A stretch of 64,000 nt of DNA, from NCBI RefSeq assembly GCF_004364935.1, contig NZ_SOBT01000008.1:62001-126000 (forward strand), written 5' to 3'. The DNA is from Panacagrimonas perspica (GTDB lineage: Bacteria; Pseudomonadota; Gammaproteobacteria; Nevskiales; Nevskiaceae). This document shows positions 1 to 12,123 of this stretch, one piece after another. Within the stretch, counting starts at the first letter, position 1. Each line of letters starts with the position of its first letter. The notes under the pieces are model-generated. The model ran no database searches. It was not told the origin of the DNA and saw nothing but the letters and a program-made list of their open reading frames with translations. Made by a program: the position numbers and the translations under genes.

Positions 1-305
1 TGCGGATCGTCGAGCCGCGGCCGCAGCAGATTCCAGATCGCGCCGGCCGGGGCGAGGGGGTCCGTGTTGGTCGAATACAGCGCGGCGCCGCTGGTGCGCT
101 CGTCACGCACGAGGTTCGCTTTCTTCAGACGCGCGAGATGCGTCGAGACGCGACTCTGCGCTAGGCCGGTGATCTCGGTGAGTTCGGCGGCGGACAGCGC
201 CTGGGCCTCGAGCAGCATCAGCAGGCGGAGTCGACTGGCGTCCGCGAGCAGGCGGCAGGCCTCGGTGCTCAGATCGATCGACAGCGGCGTACCGGCAACG
301 GTCAT
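1..305 (-). CDS. ArsR-family HTH transcriptional regulator, C-terminus cut by window edge
   Basis: Reading leftwards from an ATG at 305 gives an open frame that runs off the window. It encodes a winged-helix ArsR-type DNA-binding domain: a segment LADASRLRLLMLLE near residues 20-33, then a recognition helix around LAQSRVSTHLARLKK, then a wing ending in ALYS. The alpha-3 metal-binding motif of metal sensors (CxC type) is replaced by ALSAAELTE, so it is unlikely to sense metals through that site. ArsR domains of this kind can be fused to a methyltransferase domain; whether that is so here lies outside the window. Target genes cannot be inferred. The family call is confident, the role is not. 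Confidence 0.8.
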   Translation of the reverse strand, partial: MTVAGTPLSIDLSTEACRLLADASRLRLLMLLEAQALSAAELTEITGLAQSRVSTHLARLKKANLVRDERTSGAALYSTNTDPLAPAGAIWNLLRPRLDDP

Positions 306-436
306 GCGATGGACACGGCCTGGAGAGGGACGCTCATTCTGAGCGAAGCGGACAGTGCCCTGTGCCGGCGCTGACTTGACCCGGCGCGGGACTGGGCATC
401 GATGCAGCGCGCGTCGCGCCATCTCGGCGTGCCCCC

Positions 437-466
437 AAACGGAAACCGCCGGCACAGGGCCGGCGG
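437..466 (-). terminator. Rho-independent terminator of the phasin gene
   Basis: Just past the phasin stop codon, the minus strand carries an 8-bp GC stem (446-453 with 459-466, loop of 5) followed by TTTCCGTTT. Position and shape fit an intrinsic terminator. Confidence 0.6.
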
Positions 467-473
467 CGGAACC

Positions 474-1199
474 TCAACCCCCACTATTTTTCTTGCGTGG
501 CGGCATCGTGCTGCCGGCCAGCGGCGTCTTCTTGGTGGGCTTCTTGGCCTTGCTCGCGGCGCGGGCGGCGCGCGACTCGGGCGAGGGCTTGGCGGTGACG
601 GCTTTCTTGGCGACGGCGGGCGCAGCGATGTCGAGCACCGAACCGATCTTGTTCTTCACCACCTTGGTGAGCGCACGCGCCTTGCTCTCGGACTGCTTGA
701 TCGCGGCCTTGCCTTTCTTCTCCGCCGCCGCGACTTCCTTTTCGATGGTCTTCTTCATCTCGGCGGCGGTCTTGGCGGCAGATGCCTGCGCCTTGGCTGC
801 CGCCTTCTTCACGTCCTCGATGGCCTTCTGTGCAGGTGCGGTGACCTTGGTCAGTGCCTTGCCATCGAGAGCGCCCCCGCTGGAACCGAGCAGCCGGGTG
901 AGCTCCGTGCGTGTATCGGAAATGATCGTCAGCGATTCACGGGCTGCCGAGATGACCTTCTGCACGGTGTCCTGCAACAGGTCGAGCTGCTGCGATGCGA
1001 GATCGCCCGGGCCGCTGGCGGCCTTGGCGGAACTCACCGCGCTCTTGTAGTACTCGTTGAGCGCCTTGAGCTCCTGTTCCGCAAGTTTCTGCACGCCTTC
1101 GAAGACGATGCGGCTGGCGTTGGTCACCACGTCGAGAGAGTCGCGGCGCAGCCGCTCGATGTGGGCCTTGAGTTGATCGATCGTGTCCCTGGCAGCCAT
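474..1199 (-). CDS. Phasin-family protein (polyhydroxyalkanoate granule-associated)
   Basis: This 241-residue protein has two parts. Residues 1-115 are amphipathic helices typical of phasins, which coat storage granules of polyhydroxyalkanoate and control their size. Residues 125-241 are very rich in Ala and Lys, with AAKAQ, KKAVTAK and KKPTKKT-like stretches, resembling the histone-like tail of PhaF that binds DNA and helps share granules between daughter cells. The start ATG at 1199 has a strong ribosome site (AAGGGGAAGG) just upstream. It is divergent from fadB, which fits a link between granule metabolism and beta-oxidation of fatty acids. No PHA synthase lies in the window. The exact subtype (PhaF-like or a generic phasin) is inference. 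Confidence 0.85.
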   Translation of the reverse strand: MAARDTIDQLKAHIERLRRDSLDVVTNASRIVFEGVQKLAEQELKALNEYYKSAVSSAKAASGPGDLASQQLDLLQDTVQKVISAARESLTIISDTRTELTRLLGSSGGALDGKALTKVTAPAQKAIEDVKKAAAKAQASAAKTAAEMKKTIEKEVAAAEKKGKAAIKQSESKARALTKVVKNKIGSVLDIAAPAVAKKAVTAKPSPESRAARAASKAKKPTKKTPLAGSTMPPRKKNSGG

Positions 1200-1225
1200 G
1201 ACCTTCCCCTTGGAGACTTCTTATT

Positions 1226-1265
1226 AGTGAGTGGCGCTTCGCTTCAGTGAGTGGTGCTTCACTTC
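1226..1265. repeat. Tandem 20-bp direct repeat in the phasin leader
   Basis: Two adjacent 20-bp units (1226-1245 and 1246-1265) differ at only two positions; both begin AGTGAGTGG. They lie just downstream of the predicted phasin -10 box, a natural place for a repressor of granule genes to bind. No regulator is identified. Confidence 0.55.
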
Positions 1266-1266
1266 G

Positions 1267-1297
1267 AGAATAGACAGCGCTGCATTTGACTGTCAAA
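1267..1297 (-). promoter_or_regulatory. Predicted sigma-70 promoter of the phasin gene overlapping a 13-bp palindrome
   Basis: On the minus strand there is TTGACA (1296-1291), an 18-nt spacer and TATTCT (1272-1267). The -35 box lies inside the perfect palindrome TTTGACTGTCAAA (1285-1297), which could be an operator in the region shared with fadB. Promoter strength and the binding protein are inference. Confidence 0.45.
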
Positions 1298-1471
1298 CGA
1301 AGGATTTCACTGGATTTTCCCTCTCCGGAGGCATTCCGGGCTCGGTTTACGCTATGTGCTGGCGGCCGTTATGATCCGCGACCCCTTTCGTTTGCCGGCC
1401 CCTTGCGCCCTTGGCGTCGCCGCCGGCACCCCCCACCTTCTTTCCAATCGTCAGTAGAGGGCACCCTCCCC

Positions 1472-4817
<3,346 letters not shown>

Positions 4818-4851
4818 CGCGAATCGCCAACGCGACATCGGCGGTCAGGCA

Positions 4852-4878
4852 GGGCGACGGCAACGTCGCCCTTTTTTT
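4852..4878 (+). terminator. Rho-independent terminator after fadBA
   Basis: A perfect 8-bp stem GGGCGACG/CGTCGCCC (4852-4859 with 4864-4871) closes a GCAA tetraloop of the stable GNRA type and is followed at once by seven Ts (4872-4878). This is the clearest intrinsic terminator in the window. Confidence 0.92.
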
Positions 4879-5000
4879 GTCCGGCGCCCGAGCGCTCCAG
4901 AGGCATCGAACGGTGCCCATCGCTGCGGATTCGTTCAGCGGGCGTGGGCCTATTGGTGTGACAATAAGCTGCAGAAATCCACGGTTCGTCCCCTGAAGTC

Positions 5001-6239
5001 ATGAACGCCCCAGCACTGCCGGTATCCCGCAAGACCTTCGACGAGGTCATGGTTCCCAATTACGCGCCCAACGAGATCGTGCCGGTGCGCGGGGAAGGGT
5101 CGCGGATGTGGGACCAGAACGGTCGCGAATACCTGGATTTCGCCTGCGGAATCGCGGTGACCGGCCTCGGCCACTGCCATCCGAAGCTGGTGGCCGCGCT
5201 CACCGAGCAGGCCAACAAGCTCTGGCATCTGTCGAACGTGATGACCAACGAGCCCGCCTTGCGCCTGGCCAAGCGGCTGACCGAACTGAGCTTCGCCAGC
5301 AAGGTGTTCTTCGCCAACAGCGGCTCGGAGGCCAACGAAGCGGCCTTCAAGCTGGCGCGCAAGCACGCCTCGTCGAGGCACGGGTCGGCCAAGCACGAGA
5401 TCATTTCGTTCTTCAACGCCTTCCATGGACGCACCCTGTTCGCGGTGAGCGTCGGCGGCCAGGAAAAATACACGCAGGGCTTCGAGCCGCTGCCGGGTGG
5501 CATCACGCACCTGCCATTCAACGATGTCGCAGCGCTGACCAAGGCCGTTTCCTCGCGCACTTGCGCGGTGGTGATCGAGCCGGTGCAAGGCGAGGGCGGC
5601 GTCATGCCGGCCACGCCGGAATTCCTGAAGGCTGCGCGCGAGCTGTGCACGCGCCACGACTGCCTGCTGATCCTCGACGAGGTGCAGACCGGCAACGGCC
5701 GCTGCGGAACCTACTTCGCGTACGAGCAGTACGGCGTGACGCCGGACATCCTGACCACCGCCAAGGGTCTGGGCGGCGGAATCCCGGTGGCTGCGATGCT
5801 GACCACGGACGCGGTCGCTACCAGTCTGGCCTTCGGGACGCACGGTTCGACCTACGGCGGCAATCCGCTCGCCACCGCTGTGGCGCTCGCGGCGGTCAAC
5901 GAGATCGCCCTTCCGGAGACCATGGCCAACGTCAAGGCACGCGGCGAACAGATGCGCGAGGGCATCCTGGCGATCGCGCGCCGTTACGGCGTGTTCGACG
6001 GGGTGCGCGGCATGGGTCTGCTGCTCGGTGCGCCGATGAGCGCAAGCTGGAAAGGACGCGCCAAGGACGTCGTGAATGCCGGATTGCGCCACGGTGTCTG
6101 GTGCCTGGTCGCCGGGGCGGATGTCGTGCGCCTCGTCCCTTCGCTGGTGATCGGTGAGGCCGACGTCGAGGAAGGCTTGCGCCGGCTCGATGCCGCCTGC
6201 GCCGAACTCGCCGGTGCATCACGTGCGGCCAACGCCTGA
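5001..6239 (+). CDS. argD: Acetylornithine/succinylornithine-family aminotransferase
   Basis: A class-III PLP aminotransferase of 412 residues. It transfers an amino group from glutamate to N-acetylglutamate semialdehyde in arginine synthesis; close relatives act on succinylornithine or succinyldiaminopimelate. NSGSEANE (107-114) binds the PLP phosphate, LDEVQTG contains the ring-nitrogen Asp (D226), and TTAKGLGGG contains the PLP lysine K255. STYGGNP near residue 285 is also typical. It stands alone, with no other arg genes nearby, so ArgD versus AstC activity cannot be decided from context. The stop codon is only 3 bp from the next gene, so the two are almost certainly co-transcribed. Confidence 0.88.
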   Translation: MNAPALPVSRKTFDEVMVPNYAPNEIVPVRGEGSRMWDQNGREYLDFACGIAVTGLGHCHPKLVAALTEQANKLWHLSNVMTNEPALRLAKRLTELSFASKVFFANSGSEANEAAFKLARKHASSRHGSAKHEIISFFNAFHGRTLFAVSVGGQEKYTQGFEPLPGGITHLPFNDVAALTKAVSSRTCAVVIEPVQGEGGVMPATPEFLKAARELCTRHDCLLILDEVQTGNGRCGTYFAYEQYGVTPDILTTAKGLGGGIPVAAMLTTDAVATSLAFGTHGSTYGGNPLATAVALAAVNEIALPETMANVKARGEQMREGILAIARRYGVFDGVRGMGLLLGAPMSASWKGRAKDVVNAGLRHGVWCLVAGADVVRLVPSLVIGEADVEEGLRRLDAACAELAGASRAANA

Positions 6240-6242
6240 GCA

Positions 6243-7676
6243 ATGATCAAGCTGTCCCGAGTGATACGACGACAGATCGGCGCCAGCGCTGCGGCTCTTG
6301 CCGCAGCGGGCTGCCTGTTCGCCGCCAACGCCGTGCTTGCGCAGCCGGAGATCCCGCCGGGTGTCGACCAGACCCCTGCGCGCGTGCTGGAGATCAAGCG
6401 CGTGTTCGGCGGTGTGGGCGTGCAACGCGGCGGTCGGACCGAAGCGCTGCGCCCCGGATTCCTGGTGTTCAATCAGGAGCGCGTCGTGCTGTCGGCGCGC
6501 GCGCGTGCGGATCTGGCGCTGTCGCGGTACGGCGATATCGGCATTGCGTCGTCGGGAGACGGGCTTGGCGCGCTGAGCCTCGAAAGGTTGCCGACTTCGA
6601 GCTGGGCGCCGGATCTCGAGACGCGATTGAAGCTGGAACGAGGCCTGTTGCGCGTTCACTGGGCTCGTTCGGGAGCGGACTGGCCGCTGCATGTGCTGAT
6701 GGATCGCTGGGCCGCCCGGTTGGGCAACGGTGATTTCCTGTTCCGGAACGACGAGCGCGGCATCCTGGTCTGCAACGTTGCCGGCAGTCTCGAGCTGTCC
6801 GGTGCGGCCGACGGAAAGCCTCTGGAGATTGCGCGGGGCACCTGCACCCGGATCCTGCCGGGCGGGGCCGCCCAGGCCGCGACCCTCGTCGCGGCCGACT
6901 GGATGGAACTTCAAGTCGCGATCCTGCCCTCGGACGACGATGCTGTCGCGCAGCCGTCCGTCGTCGTCAGCCCCGCGACGCGGCCGCCGACGATGGCCGA
7001 TCAGGTTCCGATCGTCTCGCCGCCGCTGCCGCCCGACCCCGAGGCGGTGACGCTCACCGAGAACCCTGCGCCCGTCTCCGAAGCTGCAGCGCCGGTTGCG
7101 ACGGTCGAGATCACGGAGGTCGCACCTGTCGAGACCGCGGAGATCGCGCCGCCCGTCGCGCCGACCCCGCCCGCGACGCCGGAACTGGTGCAGGCACCCG
7201 TACCCGCTGCGCCTGCTGTTCCCGCGCTGCCTGAAGTGCCCGCCGCCACGGTTGCAGCCGTGGTTGTTCCGGCTCCTGTTCCTGCATCTGTAGCCGAGCC
7301 TCAGGCAGCTGCCGCCGAGGCGACGCCACCGCCTGCCACTGATCCCGCCCCCGAGGCGCCGTCCACCGGCACGGTCGTAGGGAAAGGCGAATCTCCGACG
7401 GCAGCGGCCAGCGCCGGAGCACAGCCGGAGTCGACGGGCCCGGAATGGATCGTCAACGTCATGACGGTGACCGATCCCGAGCTCGCGAAGCAGCACCAGG
7501 CCGTGCTCACCAGGGCGGGCTACCCGGCGACCGTGCGAATGGAAACGGTGCGCGGGCGTTCGTCGTACCGCATCGTCATCAGCGGTATCGGGAGCGAGCA
7601 GGGCGCGCGCCGCACGGCGCAGTTGCTCGCGAGCAAGATGGGTTACTCCGGCGCCTGGCCGCTGCAGAAGCGCTGA
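6243..7676 (+). CDS. Secreted FecR-like protein with C-terminal SPOR domain
   Basis: The 477-residue protein starts with a signal peptide (basic MIKLSRVIRRQ, an Ala-rich core, likely cleavage after VLAQ near residue 34). Residues 45-220 resemble a FecR-type beta domain: a GFLVFNQERVV turn, an RLKLERGLLRVHW strand and an EIARGTCTRI hairpin. A long Pro/Ala/Val-rich linker follows (about 225-395), and the last 75 residues form a SPOR domain (EWIVNVMTV, then SSYRIVISG), which binds denuded septal peptidoglycan. This predicts a periplasmic division- or cell-wall-associated protein. Why it is coupled to argD is unclear. Function beyond the domains is unknown. Confidence 0.75.
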   Translation: MIKLSRVIRRQIGASAAALAAAGCLFAANAVLAQPEIPPGVDQTPARVLEIKRVFGGVGVQRGGRTEALRPGFLVFNQERVVLSARARADLALSRYGDIGIASSGDGLGALSLERLPTSSWAPDLETRLKLERGLLRVHWARSGADWPLHVLMDRWAARLGNGDFLFRNDERGILVCNVAGSLELSGAADGKPLEIARGTCTRILPGGAAQAATLVAADWMELQVAILPSDDDAVAQPSVVVSPATRPPTMADQVPIVSPPLPPDPEAVTLTENPAPVSEAAAPVATVEITEVAPVETAEIAPPVAPTPPATPELVQAPVPAAPAVPALPEVPAATVAAVVVPAPVPASVAEPQAAAAEATPPPATDPAPEAPSTGTVVGKGESPTAAASAGAQPESTGPEWIVNVMTVTDPELAKQHQAVLTRAGYPATVRMETVRGRSSYRIVISGIGSEQGARRTAQLLASKMGYSGAWPLQKR

Positions 7677-7697
7677 GTCCGGGCCGCGCCTGTCCGC

Positions 7698-9416
7698 TCA
7701 GTGCGGCAGGCGCAACCAGATTTCGGCGATGCGCTGGGCATCCATGCGCTTGATCACGAGTTCCATCTCGCCCAGCCGCAGACGATCGCCGACGACGGGG
7801 CGAGGGACCACCGACGAGAAGAACGCGCCGACGGATTTCTCGAGCGCGGTCTCGGGCAGGTTCACGCCGTAGCAGTCCACCAGAAGCTGGACCTCCGCAT
7901 TCGGATCGATGCGGAATTCGCCGTAGAAGCGCTGCTCGGCTGCCGCGATCTTCGGCGCGACCGTGGACTGGAACATCTCGTCGAGCTTCGGCAGTTCGTC
8001 CTGCGAGGCCAGCAGCGAAATGTAATCGCCGGCACGCAGGGTTCCCCATTCGCGATAGCTGATGATCTTGCCGCGTCGCGCCAGGCACACGATGCGCGAG
8101 ATGTCGTCCAGCGGAAGCTGTCTCGACTTCAGGCCGATCAGCGAGGACGACTCGCCGATGCGGTAGCTCACGATCTCGTAACCGCGCGTGCCGGGCAGGT
8201 CGAAGTCCAGACGGTTCACCAGCGCGCCCTGCGACGGCAACTGCAGTCGCAGGATCCGGGCGGCGGGTGCCAGGGTCCAGCCCTGCACCACCAGCGAGAC
8301 CAGCACGATGAAGAATGCGATGTTGAAATAGACGGCCGCGTTCTCCATGCCGGCCAGCCACGGGAACGTCGCCAGCACGATCGGCACCGATCCGCGCAGG
8401 CCGACCCAGGACATGAAGGCCTGTTCGCGCAATGGCAGGCGGAACGGCAGCAGGCTCAACACGACCGCGGCCGGGCGCGCCACCAGGATCAGCGCGGCGG
8501 CGACCAGCAAACCCTGGCCCATGATCGGAACCAGCGCCGTCGGCGTCACCAGCAGGCCCAGTCCCACGAACATGCCGATCTGCGCCATCCAGGCGACGCC
8601 ATCGTGGAAACGCAGGATGCCGGCGAAGGCGCGCGTGCGCTGATTGCCGACGACCAGGCCCGCGAGGTACGCCGCGAGAAATCCGCTGCCGTGCAGGATG
8701 CCGGTGATGCCGAAGATCAGCAGGCCGCCGAAGAAGGCGAGCAGCGGATACAGCGATTCACTGAGGTCGAGCCGGTTGAGCGCCCACACCAGCGCGCGTC
8801 CGCCGCCGATGCCGATCAGCGCGCCCAGGCCCATCTGCCGGACGAACAGCAGCAGCGAATCCAGCGCGCTGTAGTCGGCCGGAGCGAGCAGGTACTGCAT
8901 GACGGCAAGGGTCAGGAACACCGCCATCGGATCGTTCACGCCGGACTCGATCTCGAGAATGGACGTGACGCGCTCGTTGAGCCGCACGGCACTGGTGTGC
9001 AGCAGCGAGAACACTGCGGCTGCATCGGTCGACCCCACGATGGCACCGATCAGCAGGCCTTCGGCCAGCGACAGGTCGAGCAGCCAGGACGCCACCCATC
9101 CCGTGATGCCGGCTGTCACCAGCACGCCGACGGTCGACAGGCTGATGGCCGGCCACAGGCCCACGCGGAACATCGCGAGCTTGGTGCGCAGTCCGCCGTC
9201 GAACAGGACCACCGACAGGGCCGCCGTCGCCGCGAGGTTGGCGAGCCCGAAGTCGTGGAACTCGACGTGCCCCGGACCGTCTTCGCCGGCGAGCATGCCG
9301 ACGACCAGGAACACCAGCAGCAAGGGCACGCCCAGACGCGGGGTGATCACCGTCGCCAGGATGCTCGTCATGAAGAGCACGCCGGCGAGGAAGATGATCT
9401 GGTGCGTGAAATCCAT
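7698..9416 (-). CDS. cvrA: Potassium/proton antiporter CvrA (NhaP2 family)
   Basis: An inner-membrane cation/proton antiporter of 572 residues, about the length of E. coli NhaP2/CvrA (578) and similar along its whole length. The membrane half holds GMLAGEDGPG, the conserved GAIVGSTDAAAVFSLL and IESGVNDPMAVFL segments with transport aspartates, and SWVGLRGSVPI. The cytoplasmic half has a TrkA-C-like domain (about 395-480) and a C-terminal CorC/HlyC-like domain starting near FYGEFRIDPN. Family members expel K+ or other monovalent cations and help at low osmolarity. The start at 9416 (MDFTHQ) matches the family; a frame extending to 9461 adds residues unlike any homologue. It is 151 bp downstream of suhB. 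Confidence 0.9.
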   Translation of the reverse strand: MDFTHQIIFLAGVLFMTSILATVITPRLGVPLLLVFLVVGMLAGEDGPGHVEFHDFGLANLAATAALSVVLFDGGLRTKLAMFRVGLWPAISLSTVGVLVTAGITGWVASWLLDLSLAEGLLIGAIVGSTDAAAVFSLLHTSAVRLNERVTSILEIESGVNDPMAVFLTLAVMQYLLAPADYSALDSLLLFVRQMGLGALIGIGGGRALVWALNRLDLSESLYPLLAFFGGLLIFGITGILHGSGFLAAYLAGLVVGNQRTRAFAGILRFHDGVAWMAQIGMFVGLGLLVTPTALVPIMGQGLLVAAALILVARPAAVVLSLLPFRLPLREQAFMSWVGLRGSVPIVLATFPWLAGMENAAVYFNIAFFIVLVSLVVQGWTLAPAARILRLQLPSQGALVNRLDFDLPGTRGYEIVSYRIGESSSLIGLKSRQLPLDDISRIVCLARRGKIISYREWGTLRAGDYISLLASQDELPKLDEMFQSTVAPKIAAAEQRFYGEFRIDPNAEVQLLVDCYGVNLPETALEKSVGAFFSSVVPRPVVGDRLRLGEMELVIKRMDAQRIAEIWLRLPH

Positions 9417-9567
9417 CGGCTTTAGTCGAAGTACCAATCCCTGGAACGGCGGGGCCCGCACGGCCTGCGGGAGCGCTCCTCGCCCCGCATCGATTCATCA
9501 AAGCAAGAATACCGCCGGGGAACCGGGGCGCAGCGTCACCGCAGGACCGGCACTCCCGGTGTCGGTG

Positions 9568-10380
9568 TCAGCCGACCGCCTCGGGCACCGTCGCCGTGAA
9601 CCCGCGGGAGGCCGAACGCAGTAGGCCTTCGAACGTCGGGTGCAGCTTGGGGGTTGCCGCCAGGATGTTGCCGGTGAGCAGCGGATCCGATTGCCCGTAG
9701 ATCTCGCTGACCATGCCTCCCGCCTCGTGCACCAGCACGATGCCGGCCGCGATGTCCCACTGCTTGAGGTTGAGTTCCCAGAACGCATCGAGGCGCCCGG
9801 CTGCCACGTAGGCCAGGTCGAGCGACGCCGCGCCCGCGCGCCGCACGCCGGCGCTGTTGGCCGCCACGGTGCGCAGCATCGGGAGGTAGGCGTCGAGATT
9901 CTCTTCGCGAAGCGGCACGCCGGTGCCGACGAGCGCCTCGTCCGTGTCCTTGGCGCCGCTGACGCGGATCTTGCGGTTGTTCAACGTGGCGCCGGCGCCG
10001 CGGCTGGCGATGTACAGGTCCTGGGTGCAGGGCGCGTAGATCACGCCGTGCTCCAGGCGACCCTTCACCGAGATGCCGATGGACACCGCGAAATGGGGCA
10101 GGCCATGCAGGAAGTTGGTCGTCCCGTCGAGCGGGTCGATGATCCACATGACTTCGTTCTGGCCGATCTGGCCATTTTCCTCGCCCAGAATCGCGTGCGC
10201 GGGATAGGCCTTCTGGATGATCTTGATGATCTCCGATTCGGCGTTGCGGTCGACCTGGGTGACGAAGTCGTTGCGACCTTTGCGCTCGATCTGGAGATTC
10301 GGCACGCGATCCAGGTTGCGCATGATGTAATTGCCCGCGCTGCGCGCGGCCGAAACGGCGATGTTGATCAGAGGATGCAT
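9568..10380 (-). CDS. suhB: Inositol-1-monophosphatase SuhB
   Basis: A 270-residue Mg-dependent phosphatase of the inositol monophosphatase family. Metal ligands are visible in LGEENG (E67) and the signature DPLDGTTNF (D82, D85), with the distal WDIAAG motif near residue 215. SuhB hydrolyses inositol phosphates and, in Enterobacteria, also joins the NusA/NusG rRNA antitermination complex; the second role here is assumed from orthology. It is divergent from trmJ across 86 bp, a neighbourhood seen widely in gammaproteobacteria. A TAAACT box lies 6 nt before its ATG, so its mRNA may be leaderless. Confidence 0.93.
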   Translation of the reverse strand: MHPLINIAVSAARSAGNYIMRNLDRVPNLQIERKGRNDFVTQVDRNAESEIIKIIQKAYPAHAILGEENGQIGQNEVMWIIDPLDGTTNFLHGLPHFAVSIGISVKGRLEHGVIYAPCTQDLYIASRGAGATLNNRKIRVSGAKDTDEALVGTGVPLREENLDAYLPMLRTVAANSAGVRRAGAASLDLAYVAAGRLDAFWELNLKQWDIAAGIVLVHEAGGMVSEIYGQSDPLLTGNILAATPKLHPTFEGLLRSASRGFTATVPEAVG

Positions 10381-10466
10381 GCCTACAGTTTAAGGCAGCG
10401 ACCGCGATCCCACTCGTCCCGGGCGGCATTCGACGTGTTCCTGCGCTGGTTCCGGCCTTCCTTCAC

Positions 10467-11273
10467 ATGACGCAAAACCTCACTGAAAAGCCTGCGGACG
10501 ACGTGCTTTCGCGCATTCGCATCGTCCTGGTCGCCACCACTCATCCCGGCAACATCGGCGCCGCCGCGCGCGCGATGCTGACCATGGGCCTGGCCCGGCT
10601 GGTGCTGGTGGCCCCGCGCTCGTTCCCGGACGAGCAGGCCAGTTCCCGTGCCGCGGGCGCCGACTCGGTACTGGAATCGGCGCGGGTCGTGGCCACGCTC
10701 GAAGAGGCGGTGGCGGATTGCTCGTGGGTCGTGGCGTCCTCGGCGCGCCCGCGCCACCTGAGCGACGAGCCGATGCAGCCCACCGAGGCGGCCACCCGGC
10801 TGGTGGAGGCGGCGCAGGGCAGCGAGGTGGCGCTGGTGTTCGGCTCCGAGCGCATGGGCCTGACCAACGACGAGCTGGACTTCTGCCACGCCCAGACCAT
10901 GGTTCCGGCCAACCCGGGCTATTCCTCGCTCAACCTGGCCGCGGCGGTGCAGGTGTACGCCTGGGAACTGCGCAAGGCCGCGGTGGGGGCCCCGAAGGTG
11001 TCCCCGAAGGACGGTCACCCCTGGTACGTGCCGCCCAGCCACGAGCAGACCGAGAACTTCTACACCCACCTCGAGCGGGTGCTGCTGGCCACGGGTTTCC
11101 TCGACCCGCTCAATCCGCGGCTGCTGATGCGCCGCCTGCGCCAGCTGTTCAACCGCGCACGCCCCGACCTCAACGAGCTGAACATCCTTCGCGGCATCCT
11201 GACGTCCGTCGAGGACCCCAAGGTGCGCACCCGCCGCACCCCCAAATCCGCAACCCGGCCCGACCGTACGTGA
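10467..11273 (+). CDS. trmJ: tRNA (cytidine/uridine-2'-O-)-methyltransferase TrmJ
   Basis: A SPOUT-class, SAM-dependent methyltransferase that methylates the ribose of tRNA nucleotide 32. The 268 residues contain the SpoU motifs: RIVLVATTHPGNIGAAARAM near the N-terminus, LVFGSERMGLTNDEL around residue 125, and the knot segment NPGYSSLNLAAAVQVYAW near 150. The C-terminal 90 residues form the dimerising extension specific to TrmJ. It heads a chain of closely packed genes: the next gene starts on a GTG that overlaps this stop codon. Confidence 0.94.
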   Translation: MTQNLTEKPADDVLSRIRIVLVATTHPGNIGAAARAMLTMGLARLVLVAPRSFPDEQASSRAAGADSVLESARVVATLEEAVADCSWVVASSARPRHLSDEPMQPTEAATRLVEAAQGSEVALVFGSERMGLTNDELDFCHAQTMVPANPGYSSLNLAAAVQVYAWELRKAAVGAPKVSPKDGHPWYVPPSHEQTENFYTHLERVLLATGFLDPLNPRLLMRRLRQLFNRARPDLNELNILRGILTSVEDPKVRTRRTPKSATRPDRT

Positions 11274-11635
11274 ACGTCGTCATCGTCTTCCTGATCGTCA
11301 ACCTCGCCGTGCTCGGGCTGCTGCTCGTCCGTTTCGGCCGCCTTCGCCGCGAAGTGGCGGAGTTGCGCAGCCGCAGCGAGACCCTGGCCGGCGGCGTCGC
11401 CCAGGTGCCGGAGGAACTGCGCCGCATGGCGCGCGAGGGCGCCTCGATGCTGTCGATCCGGATCCTGAATCCGATGGAACTGGCGGCCCAGAAGCACTGG
11501 GTGGCCGGCGTGGCGGGACGCCTGACGCCGGGGATCGTGCGGCGCATCGTGTCGCACGAGGCCGCCAAGATCGTGCGGCAGGAATTGCCCAAGTACGGCG
11601 TGATCGCCGAAGTCGAAGTGATCGGGCGTGATTGA
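11270..11635 (+). CDS. Small membrane-anchored protein of unknown function
   Basis: A GTG overlapping the trmJ stop by 4 bp (GTGA) opens a 121-residue protein. Residues 2-20 are a hydrophobic N-terminal membrane anchor (VVIVFLIVNLAVLGLLLV), residues 22-50 look like a short coiled coil, and the rest is soluble and probably cytoplasmic, ending in QELPKYGVIAEVEVI. I recognise no family. The overlap implies translational coupling to trmJ. The next gene also overlaps this one and also has an N-terminal anchor, suggesting the two products work together. Codon use resembles the neighbours, so this is a real gene and not a shadow frame. Confidence 0.7.
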   Translation: MNVVIVFLIVNLAVLGLLLVRFGRLRREVAELRSRSETLAGGVAQVPEELRRMAREGASMLSIRILNPMELAAQKHWVAGVAGRLTPGIVRRIVSHEAAKIVRQELPKYGVIAEVEVIGRD

Positions 11636-12098
11636 GGCGGGGCTCGCGCTGGGCTTGCTGGCGGTCAGCCTCGCGCTGGCCGTTGCAGGCTGGAGGCTGC
11701 AGTCGCAACTGCGGCGCAGGCTGCCGGACCTGTTCTTCCGGGCCGAGGTGCTGCGATCCGAAGCCCTGCGACTTCAGCGTTCGCAGCGCCAGATCGCCGA
11801 TGCGCAGCGGCTCGCCGAGACGGTCGTCTCGGGCGGCACCCACACGGTGCGCGCCATCCATCGCGGCATCGCCGCGATTCCGTTCGGGATTCTCGAGGCG
11901 ATTCCAGCCACCCGCGACGTCACGCGGATCGTGCGGACCTCGCACGACCTGATTTCCGATGCGGTCTACGGCAGCATCCAGGCGGTTAACCGGGGCGTCG
12001 GCCACGGCCTGCGCGCGGGCTTGAACGCCGGCCTGCCGCCGGCCGCGCCCGATCCGGGGCTCGGGCCGCCGGGCTCAGAACCAACAGCGCTAAAATAA
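11628..12098 (+). CDS. Small membrane-anchored protein of unknown function, partner of the preceding gene
   Basis: This 156-residue protein starts on a GTG that overlaps the previous gene by 8 bp. Residues 3-22 form one hydrophobic segment ([17 protein letters not shown]). A helical stretch rich in Arg, Gln and Glu follows ([18 protein letters not shown]), then an apolar region around [11 protein letters not shown], and a Pro/Gly-rich tail. No known domain is recognisable. A TAAAAT box near its 3' end, about 30 nt before cysE, may be a cysE promoter. The coupling trmJ-this pair-cysE suggests a shared transcript; function is unknown. Confidence 0.65.
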   Translation: MIEAGLALGLLAVSLALAVAGWRLQSQLRRRLPDLFFRAEVLRSEALRLQRSQRQIADAQRLAETVVSGGTHTVRAIHRGIAAIPFGILEAIPATRDVTRIVRTSHDLISDAVYGSIQAVNRGVGHGLRAGLNAGLPPAAPDPGLGPPGSEPTALK

Positions 12099-12123
12099 GG
12101 TTCGTTTCGACCGGCTGATCGCC

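Noticed and set aside
7701-9425. A 574-codon plus-strand frame opposite cvrA
   Set aside because: Shadow rich in Gln, His, Arg and Asp; the minus-strand antiporter matches its family over the full length.
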